Of a stretch of DNA of 64,000 bases, positions 45,165 through 57,660 are shown in pieces (within the stretch, counting starts at the first letter, position 1; every line of letters starts with the position of its first letter). Under the pieces are notes generated by a model. That model had not been told where the DNA came from and did no database searches. It was given only the letters and a program-made list of their open reading frames with translations. Position numbers and translations under genes: made by a program. Origin of the DNA: Coniochaeta sp. PMI_546 (lineage: Eukaryota; Ascomycota; Sordariomycetes; Coniochaetales; Coniochaetaceae); contig MU271151.1 in assembly GCA_021432605.1 (NCBI GenBank), positions 1-64,000 on the forward strand, given 5' to 3'.

Positions 45165-47926
45165 ACGTTCTCATGACGAGGTTCAAGGTCTGGTTTGATG
45201 GTCCCTTATCTGATATATGTCATTTTTTTTTTTTTTTTTTTTTTTTTTTTGGAGCAGCTAGGCGTTAGTGGTGCTTGTCCGTTTTGAAGTTGCCTCTGAG
45301 AACGATTCTTTTCAGAGTTCACTACCAAGGGGGTCATGCTCATATTGTTGCGTATGACTACGTCCTGTCACTTACGAACGATACCACTTTCCATTAAGCA
45401 TATGTCTTGGAAACACAACTTCTGATCATACAGTATACTTGCTATTCACTGTCAAATCACGCAATGACATCGGTTTTATCAAGGCTATCAGGGTAGGCAT
45501 TTGGCGTCTATCAAAGTGATGTATTTGGCAAATCAAGAATGACACGCGGAGAACCGGGAGACCCTCGCATTCGTTGACCCGAACGACGTTAATCATATCT
45601 TGGCTCGACTCCTGGGAAACGAGTCTCACTCTTTCCCTGAAATATAGGACAAATCCCACCGTCGGTACTTTTGTCAATATAGTAACTAACGAGCCGTCGG
45701 TCGAGATTGTGTGCCTGATCTCACCCACGGGTTGTGGTTCTTGCTCGCTAAGACATGGATGGCTGATTCTTAGCCACCTACAGAGTTGCTTACGAGTTGA
45801 GGGGGGGGCAAACATATGTTGTAGGTTCAACCATGTGAGCCCATTCTTGAATCTAAGGGTTCTGTGCCCGTACTGATGCCACTGGATGACTGCCGTGAAC
45901 CGTTGATGACGAAGACCATCACTTCTCTTAGCAATAGCCCAGTTGTGGTTACAGCTCTCTCAACTTCACAGCACGATTATGCAAGATATATCTTACCTTG
46001 TTGTTGAGGAGTGATGGTATTAGCAAGATAGGCATTTGTGCTTTCCTAATGAACAAGATTGTACTATTACTGCCACTTGGCGGCCACTCGGACACGCAAG
46101 ACGTAGGAGGGATTGACTATTGGGGATTAGTTTTCAAAAGCAGCTAAAATACAGAGCGTGTTACAATGCTTCTCATTATTTGGGAATATTTTTATAAAAG
46201 TTGTTTCTCTCAGGGCACTAGGTGTGAGTCAAACAAATGGATTGGAAGGATACAGTGAGCTTGCTCGCTCCTATTTACGAGATGGCGTATGACTCACAGC
46301 TCGAGGACAACGTTGATATCTCAGCCCCAACAAAGAAACACACCTAGTTTCATGTCTCGTGAGTATTCTTATATCCACTATATTTTCAGCATTATAAATT
46401 ACTACGCTTGGCCATATCAGATCCTCTCATCGGCGAAAGAGCCTCATGATGGTGCCTGGGCTCGTAAAGTCCTAACGCCGGGTCTCTCTAATAAGCGTTG
46501 TCAGCGGGATAGGGAAGTAGAATTTCTGACGGGCTTGAGGAACCTTGATACCGAAAGCGATTGGGTGGCGTAAGCGAGATAGACCAGAGGACTAACTGGA
46601 ACGGCGCTCGCTCGGCCGATTGTCATGTTGCAGGAAGCATCTCTGGCCGATAACTCGGCGCACCCAAGCTAAGCTATCGCGGCAGTGTTGATACTCGGAT
46701 AAATGCGACAGATGGGAAGACTCCTGAAGTGAGCGATAGCCCTCTCCCTCACCGCGTCTTTATGCCGACAAAGTCGGGCAAGCGTATTCGACAGTATCGC
46801 CTTGTAGAGCCCCAATATGTATGTCACTTGCGAGAGGAGAGTGGTGCTGTTCGCATGCACGGTGATGACTGCGCTGCTGATGTGAAATGCCAGGCACACG
46901 GGTAAATACATGGTACCACGGTCTCACAGACACGCAAAAGAAGTCTGCAACATGGACCTCGAGAAGTACCACGCTCCCGGATCTCCAGCTTTGATTGTCC
47001 CGGAATCTCACCCGGCCGGATGGCTGCCGAATTAGGGGACCGTATCCAGGTACGTACCCTAGCGTAGCAGGGCGTGACAGGGCGTGGTAATCATTCCGCG
47101 CCCCCACATTGTGCCGAGGCGGAATTGGAAGTGAGCACGTTTTTTTGTTTCCTCTTCTTTTTCCAAATCTGCAACCGATCGCCGAATGACGCGAGAGGAC
47201 GCGAGCCGCGAAACCCCCTCTCTTCCGTTATCTCCGCTAACCGTATCGAGCAACCAGCGTAGCCGTAACTGCGCAGTCCTGGCAGTACGCAGGATGTGCG
47301 ACCATTTCCTGCCTTTCTGCTTCCCTTCTCCCTGGAGAGCTCCACCACACTACAACCCAAAACCACGCTGCCAGGGCTGCGATAACTGCGAATGGTTGCC
47401 AATCCTCCTTATATCCACCTAAACCCGCCCTCTAGCGCCAAGTCACCCATCTGCCATGCCATGGTAGTGCGGCAATGTTTCCTGCCGGGCTGCCGGGGTC
47501 GGGGAGATGCTGGAGCGGGCAGTGGTGTGCGTGCTAGGGCACTACAGTCTAGTCTAGTAGTAGACGGGATTGGAACAGATCATCTGTGCTGCTTTGTAAT
47601 GTATCTTCTGTAGTGGTTTTTTTGTTCTGTTCGTCATGTCATGCAAGAGGTTCGACTGTAGTTGAAACAAGACCATCAACAAGCCAAGGAACCCGTCTCT
47701 TGGCTCTTACCTCGTTTCACCGTCTCGCAGCTCTGAAGCCGAGGTGAGGCTCAGGCTCAGGCTCTAGCTCTAGCTCTAGCTCCGGTCTCCTCACCGCATC
47801 CCCCCTCACCGCGCCTCCGAGCATCGGGATTTCCGGCTCCGAGATCGAGCACTCGAGCACTCGACTCCAACTCCGAAGCTAACCACAACAACACCGGCTC
47901 CCGGGGTCAGGGAGCCACTACCAACC
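45165..47926. other. Long intergenic region without a recognisable gene
   Basis: About 2.8 kb contain a 28-base T tract (45223-45250), several incidental frames, and AT-richer DNA between about 45.9 and 46.4 kb. I find no conserved product or RNA gene. The last 250 bp before 47927 are CT-rich, as expected of the transporter promoter and leader. Confidence 0.5.
45223..45250. repeat. Homopolymer tract of 28 T
   Basis: A perfect run of T lies shortly after the T5orf172 gene. It could be the tail of a retroposed sequence on the opposite strand or simple slippage. No flanking duplication was recognised. Confidence 0.85.
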
Positions 47927-49136
47927 ATGGCCGAACCCAAGGACCCCTCGGCGCCGACTCTCCACTCGGACGAGACGACCAACTCCGCGCTCTCCTCGGC
48001 CTCCACCTCCTCCTCCCCAGACCTGGACCCCATAACCCTAGAAAAGACCGGATCCCGCTCCAGGCCGAGGGCAGACTCCGACCCCCTCTCCCCGCTAGAG
48101 GAAGCCCTCTCCTCCCCGGACCAGGAAACGCCCTACGAGCGCCTGGCCCGGCAGCAGTCCACCGCCTCCAGCCACCACCGACCCCTCTCGCGGGCCCAGA
48201 CGGGCACGACCAGCATCGCCTCCCGCCCGCCGGACTTCGAGGTCGTCTTCGGCGACGACCCGGACAGCCCCAAGAACCCCCGGACCTGGTCCCTGTGGCA
48301 CCGCGCCTGGATCATCTTCTGCGTCAGCTTCTCCACCTGGGTCGTGGTGCTGTACAGCACCAGCTACACGGCGAGCATACCGGGCCTGATGCTCGAGTAC
48401 GACGTCGCGAACGAGAGCGTTGTGACCCTGGGCGTCACCACGTATCTGCTCGGGCTGGCCGTGGGCAGTCTGGTCGTCGCGCCCATGAGCGAGCTGTACG
48501 GCCGGCGGCCCGTGTATCTGATATGTCTTGTGTGCTTCTGTCTGTTGGTCCTCCCGACCGCACTGGCGACGAGTCTGGCGGAGATTTTGGTCGTGAGGTT
48601 CTTTGGGTAAGATGAGAGACCCAACCCCAGATTATGACCCGAGTGCTATAAAGTAGTGAGTGAGTAGAGTAAAAGGCTAACACGTGACAGAGCCGTGTTC
48701 GGCGCGGCAATGGTGTCCAACAGTCCCGGCACCATCGTCGACATCTCGAGCGATGAGTACCGCGCCCTCTGCATGTCGCTGTGGTCCATCGCGCCGCTCA
48801 ACGGCCCCGTGACGGGTCCGCTGATCGGCGGTTTCGTCTACGAGTACCTCGGGTGGCGCTGGGACAACTGGCTAGTCATGATCCTCGCCGGAGTGGCGGC
48901 GCTGCTCATGGCGACGTGCAGGGAGACGTACGCGCCGGCGATACTGCAGCAGGCCGCCAGCAGGAGGCGGAAGGAGCTCGACGACGAGCGGTGGTGGTCG
49001 CGGTATGACCAGCGCATATCGACTTATGAGCTGATCAAGCTCAATCTGAGCAGGCCGTTCATCCTCAGCCTGACGGAGCCGATCTTGTGGTTCTTTAACA
49101 TCTGGTCAGTTCCCTCCCAAAGTTTCAAAAGTTATC

Positions 49137-49168
<32 letters not shown>

Positions 49169-50044
49169 GACGAAAGCATTTCTGACACCTCCCCTCCCCT
49201 CAGGATATCCCTAATCTACGGCATCCTGTACCTATGCTTCGTAGCCTACCCGATCGTCTTCTCGCAGCACCGCGGCTGGAGCCCGGGCATCTCCGGCCTA
49301 GCCTTCGTCGGCATCGGCATCGGCACCATGATCGCCATCCTGGCCGAGCCCCTCTGGCGGCGGCTGATCAACAGCCAGCCCAAGGACCCGGCCACCGGCC
49401 GCGCCAAGCCCGAGGCCACGGCCCTGGTCATGTCCGTCGGCGCCGTGCTCACCCCGGTCGGCCAGCTGGTCTTCGCCTGGACCTGCCTCCCCACCACCAT
49501 CCACTGGGCCGTCCCCGTCGCCTTCGGCATCCCCTTCGGCATGGGAAACACCCTCAGCTTCATCTACGGCACCAACTACCTCGCCGGCGCCTACGGCATA
49601 CACGCCGCCAGCGCCCTGGCGGGTAACGCCGTCATGAGGAGCTTCTTCGGCGGCACCCTGCCGCTCGCGGGGCCGACCATGTACGAGCGGCTGACGCCCC
49701 AGTGGGCCGGGACGCTGTTGGGCTTGTTGGAGGTGGCGCTGATACCCATCCCGCTGGTGTTTTATCGCTATGGCGAGCGGATCCGGGGAAAGAGCAAGGT
49801 CATCCGGCAGATGAGGGAGGATCAGGAGAGGAACGAGAGCAAGAGGGCCAGGCAGGAGGCCAGGAGGGAGAGGGCGGCGGCGCATGCGGACGAGCAGCGG
49901 GATGTTGTTGAGGGTAAGGGTGTCTATGGTGGGAAGCAGGACGAGGTGGCTGTGGCTGCTGCTTCTACCGCTCTGGAGGACGATACCCCCGTGATAGAAC
50001 GTGATGTGGAAAAGGATGCAATAGAGAAGGAAACGAGAGTCTGA
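47927..50044 (+). CDS. MFS drug/polyamine-type H+ antiporter (DHA1 family), three exons
   Basis: Exons are 47927-48606, 48691-49104 and 49204-50044, giving 644 residues. About 120 hydrophilic N-terminal residues (Ser/Thr/Pro-rich, cytosolic) precede 12 expected membrane segments. The loop 2-3 motif A appears as PMSELYGRRPVYL, and the DHA1-type motif C as APLNGPVTGPLIGGF. The second half includes NIWISLIYGILYLCFV and FGIPFGMGNTLSFIY. A charged C-terminal tail rich in Lys, Arg and Glu follows. DHA1 transporters use the proton gradient to export drugs, polyamines or metabolites at the plasma membrane; the substrate cannot be told here. Intron 2 (49105-49203) contains a 29-base A run and carries no in-frame stop before it, so a naive reading would include it as coding. 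Confidence 0.85.
49137..49165. repeat. Homopolymer tract of 29 A inside an intron
   Basis: The run lies in intron 2 of the MFS gene. Because it encodes Lys in the unspliced frame and lacks stops, it can mislead gene prediction. The conserved membrane helix is restored only by splicing it out. Confidence 0.9.
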
Positions 50045-50827
50045 GGTGTCGCTAACGCAAAGGGTCAATTGGATAATGGCATATATGAATATTTGGTCAG
50101 GGTCGATAATCTAGACATTTGAGACACATATGGCAGCACAGCGTGAACGGAAAATGGCAACAATAATATGAATTTCGTTGGCATTGTTGAGAGTTGTAGG
50201 ATTAGCAATACATCCAATGTGTTCTGGGGCTTTCAAAAGCAACAATTAGCTAATATGCTTGACTTGGAGAGTTTGACAACTCCCTGTCCGTCTGTCTGCC
50301 TTGCGCTCTTTTGGAAACCGCTGGCTCGAAATACGCTGGCTGATGGTGCGCTCCGACAAGGGACGAACACACCAAGACCCAAGACTTGACAGCATTCCCT
50401 ACACGAACATCCATGTCCGTGAACCCTTCTGCCCGCAACGATACAAGTCGAGCGGTTATCTTGATGAAGACAACCCTTTCCTCTTCCCCGCCTCTCGACC
50501 CCTTCTATGCCGGTGAGAGGATGCTGTAGAACTCCATGTGACGGAAAAGACGCCTGCCATACCAAAAAACCTAATACTGGTCCATGCACCGTAAAATACA
50601 TTTCCGAAAACTCCAGCCAAATGCCGCCTGTGACACATCGAGTGTCCGTGAATGACGAATCTCGCCTGCTGCTGGTATCGACGCAGAACACCATAAAAGA
50701 TTACTGACTCATTCAACCGCTCAGTCTTCGAGAGACATCATAGATGCCGTGTCGTATGCCGACAAAAGAGGCGAAGCTGCTGCACCAACGTAGAAAAGAG
50801 TAGGGACCACCAGGGGGGGTTCGATCA
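50045..50827. other. Convergent 3' spacer
   Basis: About 780 bp lie between the stops of the transporter and hpc2 genes. Only incidental frames are present. Confidence 0.55.
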
Positions 50828-53002
50828 CTAAGCGACACCCGTAGCAGGACCCTGACCAAGCTGCAGTATGCTGTAGGGGCTAGTACTTGGCCCAGACTTT
50901 GACACCGTCTGCGCCAGCTTCTCGCGCTCGGCCTTCTCCTTGTCGCGCTGCTCTTTCTCGAGCTTGGTAATACGAGGCTTCCTAGTGACTGAACCACCAC
51001 GAGACCCGGGGCCACCGCCGCGTCCACGGCCGGTACCCTCGCCTCTCGTGCCTCCGCGGCCGCCACCACGGCTTCCGCGTCCGCCACCGCGGCCACGTCG
51101 GGCAGGTGCTTCGCTATTGAGAGTATCAGTAAGCCGCATGTAAACTAGAAGATCAGACGGGAGTGGAGCATACCCAGCAGGAGGCTTCTCGACCTCGGGG
51201 ATCAGCGGACCGCTGTACACAAAGAAACCGTCCCGGCTAGCAGCGGCCTGCTCCTCCCACAGGAGCTCCGAGTCGTCAACAAAGTCGTCATCCTTGTCGT
51301 ATTCATCCTCCTTGTTGGTGCGCTTCTTCCGCGCGGGCTTGGCAGGCACACCCTCAGGCCCGCTGGTGCCGCCTGCAGCGCCAACGACCACACCCTCCAT
51401 CTCGTCGTTGCTCTTCTCGCCGTCGGACTGCAGATCGACCGACATCTCATCGCCCGATTCACGGCCACTGCCCTGCTTCTCCAATGCGGCACTGGCCGCG
51501 GCGATGCGAGCCTTGCGATCGCGGTGGGCGGCGAGGCGGGGGTGCAGCGCGTCCCAGCCGTAACGCTCCTCGGCCATGCGCATGAAGTTCACCACCTTGT
51601 TGCTCTCGCCGTTGAGTGGGATGTGCAAAACGATGCTCGGTGTCTGGTTCTCCTCTCCAGGATTCGCTTTGCCAAAGTCCAGGATTGAGCGCCCGTTGCC
51701 AGAGGGAAGTGGCGGAAGGGCGTCTTTGATGCTGGTAATATTTGGCGAAGACGAAGAACTGCTCGCTTTGTGCTTCTCGCGGTCCTGCTGAGCAACAGCT
51801 GCCACCTTCTTGCTCTGAACTGGGGTCGTACTTGTTGCCAGTACCTTGGCCGAAGCGGGAATGGAACTCATAGAGGTGAAGCTGTTTACTGGAGCTTCGG
51901 CGGGTTTGGCCTGAGATGGTGCGGGTGGTGGTGGCGGCGCTCGCTTGACTTCCACGATAGAGGGTTTGGTTGGCTTGGCGGCAGGTTGCTGCTGCGTGCT
52001 CCGCACAGGCTGAGAAGGCGAAGGGGGCATGGAATTCGTCTCATGAAAACGAGGTGGCACGGTGGCATTGGCATTGCCGTTGGCAGATGTAGTGCTATAT
52101 GGATGCTGAGACTGCACCGGCGACATGATGTGTTGAGTCGACGGGCTGGGATCCACGAGACTGGCAATGGATGGCGAGGCGCTAGCACGGTTGACGACGT
52201 GCGCCGATGACGTGGGAGCCCGTGGCGAGCCGAGCGGGCCGGTGCCGTAGGGGTCGCGGGTTATCATAGTCTCGCGGACCGGGTCGTAATTTCCACGGAC
52301 CGGGTCGAAGATCTGTCTGGTAGGTGGTGGAGGTGGGGGAGGCTGCGTGACAGATGAAGGTCGTGGAGCCTGCGGTGGCTCGTCGTCGTTCAGAATGCTC
52401 AGCATGGATCCAGGCATGCCTTCACGCTTCGGCATCTTCAGGCCGTAGCTCTGCTGCTGCTCGGCACTGGTTGAAGCGGTGACAGTTGGGGGGGCGGGAC
52501 GTGAATCCAAGTCCATACGCATAGAAGTCAGTTCGGTGATCTTGGGCTGACGGCTCGCAGCGGACGCGGCGCCTGGAAAGGGTCGGTTTTCCTGAGCTGA
52601 CCCATTATCAGCATCAGCCTCGGCAGCCTTCCTCTTCCTCGGGGCCGGTGGCGCGTCCGGATCCTTTGGCTTACGCGGGCGGCGACGCTTGATCTCCTGG
52701 ACAGTGCCGTCGGGCGCTAGCTTCGGCTCCTTCGGCTTGACTGTTGTGCCGGGTTTCCGGCCAGGCTTCTTCCGGGGAAGACCGGCAGCAGTGAGCTGCA
52801 CAGTCGGTGTTGGTTGGCGGGGCTGTTGCCCTGGTAAGATGCCAAATCGTGCAGCCGAGCCTGGGTCGACTACTATCTCATCCATCTCGATGTTGGCTCG
52901 ACCTTGACGAATAAATCTAGTTGGCGAGACCGGTTCTGATATCGCTGACGGAGGGGACGACAGCGATGTAGGCGAAGAGCTACCACGGGCGGCTGCGTCC
53001 AT
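50828..53002 (-). CDS. hpc2: Hpc2/ubinuclein-type subunit of the HIR histone chaperone complex
   Basis: The uninterrupted frame has 724 codons. A probable 60-bp intron at 51173-51114 (GTATGC to ATAG, in phase, no stop) would reduce it to 704 residues and join the conserved domain directly to an RGG-like tail. The protein is mostly disordered: AT-hook-like basic blocks (PRKKPGRKPGT, RRRPRKPKDP), long Pro/Ser/Gln regions, and near residues 570-610 the Hpc2-related (HUN) domain (DEYDKDDDFVDDSELLWEE, RDGFFVYSGPL). An Arg/Gly-rich stretch and a short charged coil close it. The HIR complex deposits H3-H4 outside S phase and represses histone genes; the HUN domain contacts H3.3 in human ubinuclein. 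The start was taken at MDAAARGSSSP. Confidence 0.85.
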   Translation of the reverse strand: MDAAARGSSSPTSLSSPPSAISEPVSPTRFIRQGRANIEMDEIVVDPGSAARFGILPGQQPRQPTPTVQLTAAGLPRKKPGRKPGTTVKPKEPKLAPDGTVQEIKRRRPRKPKDPDAPPAPRKRKAAEADADNGSAQENRPFPGAASAASRQPKITELTSMRMDLDSRPAPPTVTASTSAEQQQSYGLKMPKREGMPGSMLSILNDDEPPQAPRPSSVTQPPPPPPPTRQIFDPVRGNYDPVRETMITRDPYGTGPLGSPRAPTSSAHVVNRASASPSIASLVDPSPSTQHIMSPVQSQHPYSTTSANGNANATVPPRFHETNSMPPSPSQPVRSTQQQPAAKPTKPSIVEVKRAPPPPPAPSQAKPAEAPVNSFTSMSSIPASAKVLATSTTPVQSKKVAAVAQQDREKHKASSSSSSPNITSIKDALPPLPSGNGRSILDFGKANPGEENQTPSIVLHIPLNGESNKVVNFMRMAEERYGWDALHPRLAAHRDRKARIAAASAALEKQGSGRESGDEMSVDLQSDGEKSNDEMEGVVVGAAGGTSGPEGVPAKPARKKRTNKEDEYDKDDDFVDDSELLWEEQAAASRDGFFVYSGPLIPEVEKPPAGYAPLPSDLLVYMRLTDTLNSEAPARRGRGGGRGSRGGGRGGTRGEGTGRGRGGGPGSRGGSVTRKPRITKLEKEQRDKEKAEREKLAQTVSKSGPSTSPYSILQLGQGPATGVA

Positions 53003-55230
53003 AATGCTGACTTGGCCGAAAAAGGCTCCTGGTTACAAAGCTTGATAGGTTCTTTGAGGTGACAGAAAGATGGACCGTGTGCCAAGCGACAAACTCCAAT
53101 AAACTCTGAACACCTATGCCCGCGCAAGTGACATTGACTTGGGAATTAATTGCTTCAACGACAGTCCCCAGACTGGAGATGGTTTAATGCTGAAAAGGCC
53201 GACCAATGAGGCTCCAGCAGATTGCGGCTGCAGAACTTTGGGGCTGCGTGGTCTGTGCGTGAGCGGAGGCAGAGCTGGCTGGCGTCGGAATACCCTCAAC
53301 TCCAAACCTCAGAGACGTCCTTTGAAGGAGTACAATCAACGAAAAGGATCGAAAGACGACTGCGTCTTATAAAAGGCCAGGATCTGGTTGTCGGAATCAA
53401 TTCAGTGAAATATGATGCATCGATTCACAATATTATCACGATAGTATCGATGTCGGCAGTGAGGTGACGTGATTAAAAGAAAAGGCGACACTGAGACCTG
53501 GTGGTTGTTGTTGCTGTGAAGAAAGGAGACAGAAAAGAAGGAAATATGGAAATGGGAATCTTGGGCGGCGGCGGCGGGGGAGAAATCTGAGAGTCAAAAG
53601 TCAGACTACGGAATGCGGATGGCTAACAATAATAAATTCGGTTTGGGGGGATCTCGAATGAAAATCGGGACCGTGACCACCTGGATTCACTCAACCGACT
53701 TCCATCTCCTTCAATAGGAGGGGAATGGGAAATGGGGACATTGAAGAGGGAGGGGAAGAAGGGGGGGGGGGCAATGAGAAGGAAAGGAAAGGCAATCAAG
53801 GCGAATGGACCAAGATACCGACTACCGGCCAGGGTGGAAAGAGAAACACCACGATGCACGGTCCAAGGAATAGAATAACATGCTGTCATCTGGCCAGAAG
53901 GGCACGGGCGAGGAGTGGCTTGTCCGAGGCAGAGACACTTGTGACTTGACTGCTGGCTGCACTTTATGGGCGTTTGGGCAAAAGCAACAGAGCCAAAGCC
54001 CGGCCGAGATGGGCGACAAGAATGTCATTAAACAAAAAAAGGTGACGAGTGACATGGTGACATGGAAGTGGATATCACAACGCCAAGGCAAGGCGGCAGG
54101 CTTGCACAAAGCCGAAAAGATTTTGGGGAAAACGCATCAAAAACTTAAACGAGGACAAGATCCATCCATGATGTGAGATGGGTAATTGTGGGGTCGAGAG
54201 GTGGATATGAAGGTGTGAACATTTGTTTCCTCATCTGGTTGGCCGGCGGAAGGTAGCGAAGGTCATTGTCGATGTGCTGCTACTTGATTCGTGGCACAGG
54301 CTGGCCCCACCCGTCTTAAAACAATTCGGAACTGGACCCCTGCGTCGCAGCCCTGCGTAACATCAACCCCCTTCACGGTTCACCATCTCTGAGCCGCGTT
54401 GTGGATCTCAACCCTCCCGTTAACCGCGCCGGAAACAGCTTAGCGCGAACTCAACGGTGGCTTCCACATGGAACCCGACAATTCAGCTGCGGAGTCAAAG
54501 GTCTGGCTCAGTCCCAAGGTTCTCGGTGAGTTTGGTTACCATTTTAATCATTTGTTCAACAGCCACGCATATCCGTGTTTTAATCCTGAGTAGAACGACA
54601 ATGGGTATCAGTACAGCACCATTTCTACGTTATGATTCAATTCATGGTTCTTCCTTGGTCCTGTTTAGAAGCTGGACTGAACTTGTCGGTGACAACCGTG
54701 TCATCTGACTGGCTTGGCTGCAGGTATTCCACCGAAAAGAGCAGGTCGACTTGGGTAGCACAAGCTCGAGCGCATCAAACCATCCATGTCTCTCCGTGAT
54801 TTAAAGTGGTTGCCGCTCCATCTCATTGGTCACCAGAATCGAGAAGCCAGATACGTACTCAATAGGCTCACGGCGGGCGTGCTGGTTCCAGCCTTTCGGT
54901 CTCTCATGCTCGCTTCAAATCCAAATATTTGCGACAATTGAGATACACTGTAACCTAACCATGATGATATGCATTTGATACCGTTTTGTGGATGTCTATG
55001 GTAGGTGATGCGGTGGTTTGTCAGAAGGGCCTAAGGAGAACGTCAAACCAATTACCGTAATCCTCTTCTTCGACAACATGGTCAGAAGCTTGATTACATA
55101 AGAGTGATATACCTGGGTACCTTAGATATCGAGCTAAGCAGGGCACTTTCGGCGAGCGCGTCTACCAAAGTCGGCCTGCAGCGCGTCGAGAGGTTAAGCC
55201 GCTCACTTCTTGGAACACAACCCAAGTAAA
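53003..55230. other. Divergent intergenic region between hpc2 and the EVE-domain gene
   Basis: About 2.2 kb hold both promoters and probably a long leader of hpc2. The part near 53.5-53.8 kb is purine-rich on the plus strand (runs of G and A), which could be a CT-rich promoter or leader for the minus-strand gene. No other gene is supported. Confidence 0.5.
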
Positions 55231-56294
55231 ATGGCGAAAAGGAAGGCAGACAGCGAAGTCGTAGAGGCACCTCTGCGGCGGTCCACGCGCCAGAAGGCTT
55301 CTGCGACCGCGGCGTCAGTTAGCACCAAAAGTCCTCCACCGAAACAGCAGAGCGAAAAAGTGGATGGACCGACCGATGCTCCTACAGATAAGCCTGTCTC
55401 TAAGACAGCATCTAAGAAGGTCAGTCCCAGCGCAAGAGCATTCGCCATACATTCGGCTCAGCAGCATCGCTAAGAATAGCTCAGGAACCACCGAAGAAGA
55501 GGCAGAAAGCAACCAAGGAGACGCAGCCGCCCAACCAGCAGGAAGAGGCCGTGAAACCAACTAATGACGTCAAATCTGAGAAAGACACCGCCAGCTCGGG
55601 GAGGCAGTACTGGCTCATGAAAGCTGAGCCAGAGTCCCGTCTAGAAGATGGAGTGGATGTGAAATTCTCGATCGACGATCTGGCGGCAAAGGTATCTTGA
55701 AGTCTTCTGAACATGATCACGGCATATAACGTGTATTAACTCTTAATCATCAGAAAGAGCCAGAGCCCTGGGATGGTGAGACCGGTCACTTATCAGGTCG
55801 TGGCTTTCCCTCAACTGACGTACATAATACAGGCATCCGCGCATATGCCGCCCGGAACAATCTCCGGGCCATGAAGAAGGGCGACCTGGCCTTCTTCTAC
55901 CACTCGAACTGCAAAGAGCCGGGCATTGTGGGGACAATGGAAATCGTCGAGGAGCATTCGCCAGATTGTATGTTGCAGCTGCAAGTGTGTACGTGTGGGA
56001 ACGATGTGACTGACCCATCTCGCAGTAACGGCACACGACCCCAAGGCGCCATATTACGATCCCAAATCGGATCCTTCAGACCCCAAGTGGAGCGTCGTGC
56101 ATGTCAAGTTTAGGAGCAAGTTCGATGTCCAGATCGGACTGAAGGAGTTGCGCGCATTGGGCGTACCGGGGAAGCCGCTTGAGAGCATGCAGATGCTGAA
56201 GCAGAGCCGACTAAGCGTGAGCAAGGTGAGCCCGGACGAGTGGCATTACCTGAATGAGTTGGCGGAGAAGAAGGCGCAGGAGGCCAAGAGCTGA
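55231..56294 (+). CDS. EVE-domain protein (THYN1-like), five exons
   Basis: Exons are 55231-55419, 55485-55691, 55754-55775, 55833-55967 and 56026-56294, giving 273 residues. Exon 3 is a micro-exon of 22 bp (EPEPWDG region). A basic N-terminal tail (MAKRKADSE, RRSTRQKASA) suggests nuclear location. The EVE domain shows YWLMKAEPESR, FSIDDLAAK, WDGIRAYAARNNLRAMKKGD, FFYHSNCKEPGIVG and the later VKFRSKFD and LNELAEKK blocks. EVE domains belong to the PUA-like fold and are thought to read modified bases in DNA; in vertebrates THYN1 binds 5-hydroxymethylcytosine. Here the ligand is unknown. Converges with utp6 at 82 bp. All five exon joins keep the domain in frame. Confidence 0.85.
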
Positions 56295-56376
56295 GGATTA
56301 CGCACGGCTGTGAGTGTTTTGAGGAAATGTACGAGTAGAAGTGCATCTTGTGACATTATGTGTCTGCAGACGGGTA

Positions 56377-57660
56377 TCAAGACTCCTCCAACTTCCTCTT
56401 CGTGTGTTCCAGCACCGTCCTGATGCCTTCGTCAAGATCCTCGAACTTCAGTAGAGGATCGATCCAGGCCAGGGTCTTCGCCGCAAGGGCCGACTTATCC
56501 TTCGTGCTCTCTAATACACTCCTGAGCCTAGACAGCGCCTCTCGCAACGCCTTGGGGAACTCAGGCGTGTTGTATTCGACCCCGATGAGCGCCTGCCTGA
56601 CATAGCAGCTGCACGTCGCTGGATGTGCCGGGTACGAAGCCATCATGGTGTCCAGCACGTGCTGCACAAGCTTGGGCTGGCAAGACAGTTTCGCAAATGC
56701 CGCAAAGACGTTGAAGAAGGCCTCCGCAGCCGGGGCGCCGAAAAAGGTCTGCTTCCGCGCGATATCAAACACCGCCATCGGAATCGCCCCATCCAGCGCC
56801 GGACTATTCTCCAGCGTCTTTACCGCCTCTTGGTTGAACACCTCTTTCGGCTTCTCCTTCCGGAACTGCGCATCCGGATCTGGCATCATGACCTCGTCCT
56901 CGTCGAGCTCCTCTTCGCTGTCATCGTCGAACAGCATGTTGCCATCCTCGTCCACGTTGTTGGAAATCTTGATCGGCGCCGGCGCACCAGCCATATTCTT
57001 CCCCTTTCCTTTCTTCGCCTCAAGCCGGCTCAACCACTCCATCTCGCAGCGCGCATACTCAGCCCACACCTCCACGCCAGAGGTACAGAACCTGCACCCG
57101 CGCATGAAATATCCCCTAGCACCATCCATATCACCGTCTCTGGCCGCACGTTTACCGGCCATAATCCACAGCGCCGGTTCGTTGGGGTGCATCCTCAGCG
57201 CCCTCGTCACAACCTTCCGCCACCTCTTGGTAGCCTTGACCTTGGCAGCGAAATCGAGGTATGCCAACCATAGCCCGAGATGACCCGGGTGCCGCGTCAC
57301 GCCGCGCTCAAAGATGGCAAAAGTGCGAGCTTGCGCTGCGTGGGCGGAGGAGGTGCGGATGCGCAGCCGCTTGCAGCGGGCGGCGCGGAGGGCATCGAGG
57401 GACTGCTCCCAGGCGGCGTAGGATAGGAAGTCTTCTACTCGGGCGCGCGGGCCGAGGACGAGGTGTTCGTAGTCAGATCGTTTTGTTACTAGGGTGCGGA
57501 TCTCGTCCTGGGATGGTCAGAGACATGTCAAGGACTGAGAAGAGCAGAGGGAGGACAGAAGGCCGTTTACCTTGGTGAAGATTTCCTTTTCCTCGAATTC
57601 GCGGAGCTGGGGGACTGCTCGCTCCAGGTAGAAGCGGGCTTTATCCGCAACGGCCGCCAT
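56377..57660 (-). CDS. utp6: U3 snoRNP protein Utp6 (two exons)
   Basis: Exon 1 (57660-57571) encodes the first 30 residues, MAAVADKARFYLERAVPQLR onward, with the family's helical N-terminus. A 63-bp intron leads to exon 2 (57507-56377), for 406 residues in total. HAT-type (half-a-TPR) helices follow, with ARTFAIFERGVTRHPGHLGL, WLAYLDFAAKVKATKRWRKV and ALRMHPNEPALWIMAGKRA, then an acidic insert (DDDSEEELDEDEV) and more helices. Utp6 is a subunit of the UTP-B module of the small-subunit processome and acts in the nucleolus during 18S rRNA maturation. The gene shares a 439-bp divergent promoter with cwh43. Confidence 0.9.

Noticed and set aside
41266-48000. Search for tRNA or other RNA genes in the long spacers
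   Set aside because: No A-box/B-box pair or cloverleaf-like pattern was found by eye; a dedicated search could still find one.
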